Below are positions 5,669 to 5,809 of a stretch of 5,809 nucleotides of DNA, one piece after another. Source of the stretch: Sedimentisphaerales bacterium (GTDB lineage Bacteria > Planctomycetota > Phycisphaerae > Sedimentisphaerales > SG8-4). The position numbers and the translations under genes were made by a program. The notes beneath the pieces were generated by a model. It saw nothing but the letters and a program-made list of their open reading frames with translations. It ran no database searches and was not told the DNA's origin. Each line of letters opens with the position of its first letter. The stretch's first letter is position 1. The stretch covers positions 1-5,809 of the forward strand of contig JAFGCA010000539.1 in assembly GCA_016932895.1 (NCBI GenBank), in the 5' to 3' direction.

Positions 5669-5809
5669 TCACGCCGTCTTCAGCTCGTCCAGCAGCAGCT
5701 CGATCTGGCGGGTCTCCTCGCGGACGAGCTTGTCGATCACGTCCTTGCTGGCCGGGTCGCGCGCGAAATCCTTGAGACCCTGGTAGAAGATGATCACCTC
5801 GTTGGCGCG
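5669..5809 (-). CDS. Rubrerythrin/ferritin-like protein, C-terminal fragment
   Basis: The minus-strand frame entering at 5809 gives 46 residues ending at TGA (5669-5671). They form two amphipathic helices: ANEVIIFYQGLKDFARDP, then a short loop and KDVIDKLVREETRQIELL. This matches the last two helices of rubrerythrin-family ferritin-like proteins, which bind a di-iron centre and detoxify peroxide or oxygen. The E of ANEVI and EE of REETRQ sit at metal-ligand positions, but the closing histidine of the usual ExxH motif is Gln here, so metal binding may be altered or lost. The start and most of the protein lie beyond the window. The gene runs convergent to the AI-2E gene. Family call moderate because only the C-terminus is visible. 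Confidence 0.7.
   Translation of the reverse strand, partial: RANEVIIFYQGLKDFARDPASKDVIDKLVREETRQIELLLDELKTA

Overview
This is a high-GC bacterial window with chromosomal housekeeping-type genes on its right two thirds and a patch of mobile-element debris on its left. The gene set (a divergent RNase HII-like protein with an unusual GFG motif, an AI-2E family membrane protein with a long proline/glutamate-rich insertion, an LsrG-like ABM protein paired with an iron-type alcohol dehydrogenase, and a rubrerythrin-like protein) together with the GC-rich composition suggests a planctomycete-like bacterium. That is an inference from protein style; no rRNA or marker gene is present to prove it.

Left region (1-1478): positions ~46-995 look like the 5' part of a group II intron. 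A structured non-coding leader is followed by a reverse transcriptase/maturase gene starting at 459 behind a good Shine-Dalgarno sequence. Its homology stops abruptly just after the first catalytic aspartate motif, so the YADD box, maturase domain and the intron's 3' domains V/VI are missing. After about 108 bp of unassigned DNA comes, on the minus strand, the C-terminal part of an IS30-family transposase (1104-1478). It has lost its N-terminus and carries an in-frame stop. Both elements are dead.

Middle (1520-3014, minus strand): a two-gene operon encodes a small ABM-domain protein (2697-3014, first gene, perfect SD) and an iron-containing alcohol dehydrogenase (1520-2677), 19 bp apart. A plausible promoter lies at 3050-3078. 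The likely role is oxidation, isomerisation or reduction of a small carbonyl compound; the substrate cannot be read from the sequence.

Right (3122-5548, plus strand): a divergent promoter with a consensus -35 (TTGACA, 17-bp spacer, TATCAC) precedes a second two-gene operon. It encodes an RNase HII-like protein of 319 aa and, 10 bp later, an AI-2E family transporter-like protein of 446 aa. GC-rich hairpins follow the operon. The window ends inside a convergent minus-strand gene whose C-terminus is rubrerythrin/ferritin-like.

No tRNA, rRNA, CRISPR array or complete novel defence or mobile system is visible. The most unusual items are the GFG-type RNase HII-like protein and the insertion in the AI-2E protein.
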